Below are positions 61,976 to 64,000 of a DNA stretch of 64,000 nucleotides, piece by piece. This DNA is from Bradyrhizobium sp. WSM471. Lineage in GTDB: Bacteria; Pseudomonadota; Alphaproteobacteria; Rhizobiales; Xanthobacteraceae. The stretch is taken from positions 2,418,001 through 2,482,000 of the forward strand of contig NZ_CM001442.1 in the NCBI RefSeq assembly GCF_000244915.1, written 5' to 3'. Both the position numbers and the translations under genes were made by a program. Each line of letters opens with the position of its first letter. Within the stretch, counting starts at the first letter, position 1. Under the pieces are notes generated by a model. It saw only the letters and a program-made list of their open reading frames with translations, searched no databases and was not told the DNA's origin.

Positions 61976-64000
61976 ATGGATTCCAGGATCATGACCGCGC
62001 TCGGCGACCGCGTGCTGGAGCTCGGGCCCAAGCTCGCTGCCGATGGTCCCTACAAGCACTTCAAGCTGACGCGCGACGCCGACGGCGTTGCCTGGCTGCT
62101 GTTCGATCGCGCTGACGCCAGCGCCAATACGCTATCCTCGGACGTGATGGAGGAGTTCGACGCCGTGCTTGCGGCGATCGAGACCGAGCGTCCTGCCGGC
62201 CTCGTGATCCGCTCCGCAAAGCCGTCCGGCTTCATCGCGGGCGCCGACGTCAACGAATTTCGCGGCGCCGATGATGCCGGGATGGTGGAGACGCGGATCC
62301 GCGCCGCCCATGCCGTGGTCGACCATCTGGAAGCGCTGAAGTTGCCGACGGTCGCGGTGATCCACGGCTTCTGCCTCGGCGGCGGGCTCGAAGTCGCGCT
62401 CGCCTGCCAATCGCGCATCGCGATCGACGGCGCGCGCTTCGGCTTCCCCGAGGTGATGCTGGGCCTGCATCCCGGGCTCGGCGGCACCGCGCGTTTCACC
62501 GCGCTGGTCAATCCGACCCAATCCATGGCCTTGATGTTGACCGGCCGCACCATCGATGCCCGCCGTGCCAAATCGCTCGGCCTCCTCGACACCGTGACGC
62601 AGGAACGCCACGTTCGCAATGCCGTCAAGGATGCGCTGTTCGGCCGCCTCAAGCGGGCGCGGCCGGGCTTTCTGACGCGTGCGGCTAATTTCGGCCCGGT
62701 GCGCGGGCTGCTGGCCAGGCGGATGCGCTCGGAGGCGGCGAAGGCCGCGTCCCGCGAGCATTATCCGGCGCCCTATGCCTTGATCGATCTCTGGGAGACT
62801 CATGGCGGCAGCAAGGCCGCGATGCTCAGGGCAGAGCAGGCCTCGTTCGCCAAGCTGATGGTGACGCCGACCGCGCAGAATTTGATCCGCGTGTTCTTCC
62901 TCCGGGAGCAGATGAAGAAGGCGGCAGGCTCCGGCAACACGATCAAGCATGTCCACGTCATCGGCGCCGGCGCCATGGGCGGGGATATCGCGGCCTGGTG
63001 CGCGGGGCAGGGGCTGCGCATCTCGCTCGCCGACATGAAGGCGGAGCCGATTGCGGGCGCGGTCAAGCGCGCCGCCGAGCTCTACACCAAGATCATCCGC
63101 AAGCCGACCGAGGTGCGCGACGCGCTCGATCGCCTGATCCCCGACATGGACGGGGACGGCGTCCGCAACGCAGATCTCATCATCGAGGCGGTCCCGGAGA
63201 AGCTCGAGCTGAAGCAGAAGGTCTATGCCGGGCTCGAGCCGCGGATGAAGCCGGGCGCGATTCTCGCGACCAACACGTCGAGCATTCCACTCCAGGATTT
63301 GCGCACCACGCTGGCGCGGCCGGAGCGGCTGGTCGGCCTCCACTTCTTCAACCCGGTGTCGCGGTTGCAACTGGTCGAAGTCGTCAGCCATGACGGCAAC
63401 GATGCGCAGGTGCTGAAGGAGGCACTCGCCTTCGTCGGCGCGATCGATCGGCTGCCTTTGCCGGTGAAGAGCTCGCCGGGATTCCTCGTCAACCGCGCGC
63501 TGACGCCTTACATGCTGGAAGCGATGGTGATGCTGGACGAGAAGATCGACCAGCGCCTGATCGACGCCGCCGCGGAGCAGTTCGGCATGCCGATGGGACC
63601 GATCGAACTGGCCGACCAGGTCGGGCTCGATATTTGTCTCGATGTCGGCGACATGCTGCGCACCAAGTTCGGCGATCTGCTGCCGCCGACGCCGGCTTGG
63701 CTGCGCGAGAAGGTCGCCAAGGGCGATCTCGGCCGCAAGACCGGCAAGGGCTTTTATGTCTGGCGCGACGGCAAGGCCGAGAAGGCGCCGTTGCCCGAAA
63801 CCGGTCCGCGCGTCACTGACCAGATGATCGACCGCCTGGTGCTGCCGATGTCCAACGTCTGCGTTGCGGCGCTTCGCGAGGGTATCGTCGATGATGCCAA
63901 CATGGTCGACGGCGCCATGATCTTCGGCACCGGTTATGCACCGTTCCGCGGCGGCCCGTTGAACTATGCGCGCACGCGTGGTGTCGATCATGTCGTATCC
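61976..64000 (+). CDS. fadB: Multifunctional enoyl-CoA hydratase / 3-hydroxyacyl-CoA dehydrogenase (truncated by window end)
   Basis: The frame is open from ATG 61976 to the end of the window, giving 675 residues without a stop. The crotonase half has SGFIAGADVNEF and CLGGGLEVALACQ with FGFPEVMLGLHPGLGGTARF (the two Glu of hydratase). The dehydrogenase half has VIGAGAMGGDIAAWCA for NAD and LHFFNPVSRLQLVEVV with its His, then a C-terminal domain with GRKTGKGFYVW. It hydrates and oxidises acyl-CoA in the fadE-fadA operon. FadB or FadJ cannot be separated on sequence alone. Only a short C-terminal end should be missing. Confidence 0.93.
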   Translation, partial: MDSRIMTALGDRVLELGPKLAADGPYKHFKLTRDADGVAWLLFDRADASANTLSSDVMEEFDAVLAAIETERPAGLVIRSAKPSGFIAGADVNEFRGADDAGMVETRIRAAHAVVDHLEALKLPTVAVIHGFCLGGGLEVALACQSRIAIDGARFGFPEVMLGLHPGLGGTARFTALVNPTQSMALMLTGRTIDARRAKSLGLLDTVTQERHVRNAVKDALFGRLKRARPGFLTRAANFGPVRGLLARRMRSEAAKAASREHYPAPYALIDLWETHGGSKAAMLRAEQASFAKLMVTPTAQNLIRVFFLREQMKKAAGSGNTIKHVHVIGAGAMGGDIAAWCAGQGLRISLADMKAEPIAGAVKRAAELYTKIIRKPTEVRDALDRLIPDMDGDGVRNADLIIEAVPEKLELKQKVYAGLEPRMKPGAILATNTSSIPLQDLRTTLARPERLVGLHFFNPVSRLQLVEVVSHDGNDAQVLKEALAFVGAIDRLPLPVKSSPGFLVNRALTPYMLEAMVMLDEKIDQRLIDAAAEQFGMPMGPIELADQVGLDICLDVGDMLRTKFGDLLPPTPAWLREKVAKGDLGRKTGKGFYVWRDGKAEKAPLPETGPRVTDQMIDRLVLPMSNVCVAALREGIVDDANMVDGAMIFGTGYAPFRGGPLNYARTRGVDHVVS

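Overview
The window reads as chromosomal DNA of a Bradyrhizobium-like alphaproteobacterium (inference). The signs are high GC with strong G/C third-position bias, a vanillate demethylase operon, FixK/FNR-type TTGA-N6-TCAA boxes, several families of long imperfect palindromic intergenic repeats, many TetR and GntR regulators, and DUF1254, CsbD and FadE-type genes usual in that group. No rRNA, tRNA, CRISPR array, integrase or intact transposase was seen.

Layout. 1-2.9 kb: end of a type I secretion adaptor, a membrane-anchored metallophosphatase and a Hint-domain protein. 3.1-6.4 kb: decayed tract with gmd and fcl pseudogenes (GDP-fucose pathway), about 1 kb without recognisable genes, and a stray copy of part of an aldose-epimerase gene. 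6.4-9.8 kb: intact sugar genes (UDP-glucuronate epimerase type, manC, aldose 1-epimerase). 9.9-15.8 kb: MBL hydrolase, orphan response regulator, 33-residue membrane peptide, lytic transglycosylase, alpha/beta hydrolase, phosphoglucomutase. 16-19 kb: vanA-gntR-vanB. 19-25 kb: GGDEF/EAL protein, then two divergent units each preceded by a FixK-like box (a small exported protein; DUF1254 protein plus outer-membrane protein). 25-33 kb: TetR with a double operator, GMC oxidoreductase, hemC, hemE, a cache/PAS/GGDEF cyclase, slyX and trhO. 33-41.5 kb: gamma-glutamyltransferase, a PaoABC-like molybdenum aldehyde oxidase, FKBP isomerase, CsbD, cupin, two VOC proteins. 41.6-45 kb: a FecR-domain protein and a beta-barrel with a long Pro/Ser/Thr linker, divergent from a PMT (GT39) protein mannosyltransferase. 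45-52 kb: OmpA, small exported proteins, a YcaQ-like protein, an MFS transporter and a caspase-fold protein with an expanded coiled coil. 52-57.4 kb: RND efflux adaptor, pump and TetR. 57.5-64 kb: flavin reductase and a fadE-fadA-fadB beta-oxidation operon running off the end.

The most interesting candidates are the PMT/mucin-like barrel neighbourhood, the decayed fucose locus beside intact manC, the Hint protein next to a type I secretion gene, the paired FixK boxes, and the doubled TetR operator whose centres lie 21 bp apart. Everything was judged by eye from sequence motifs; no database search was run.
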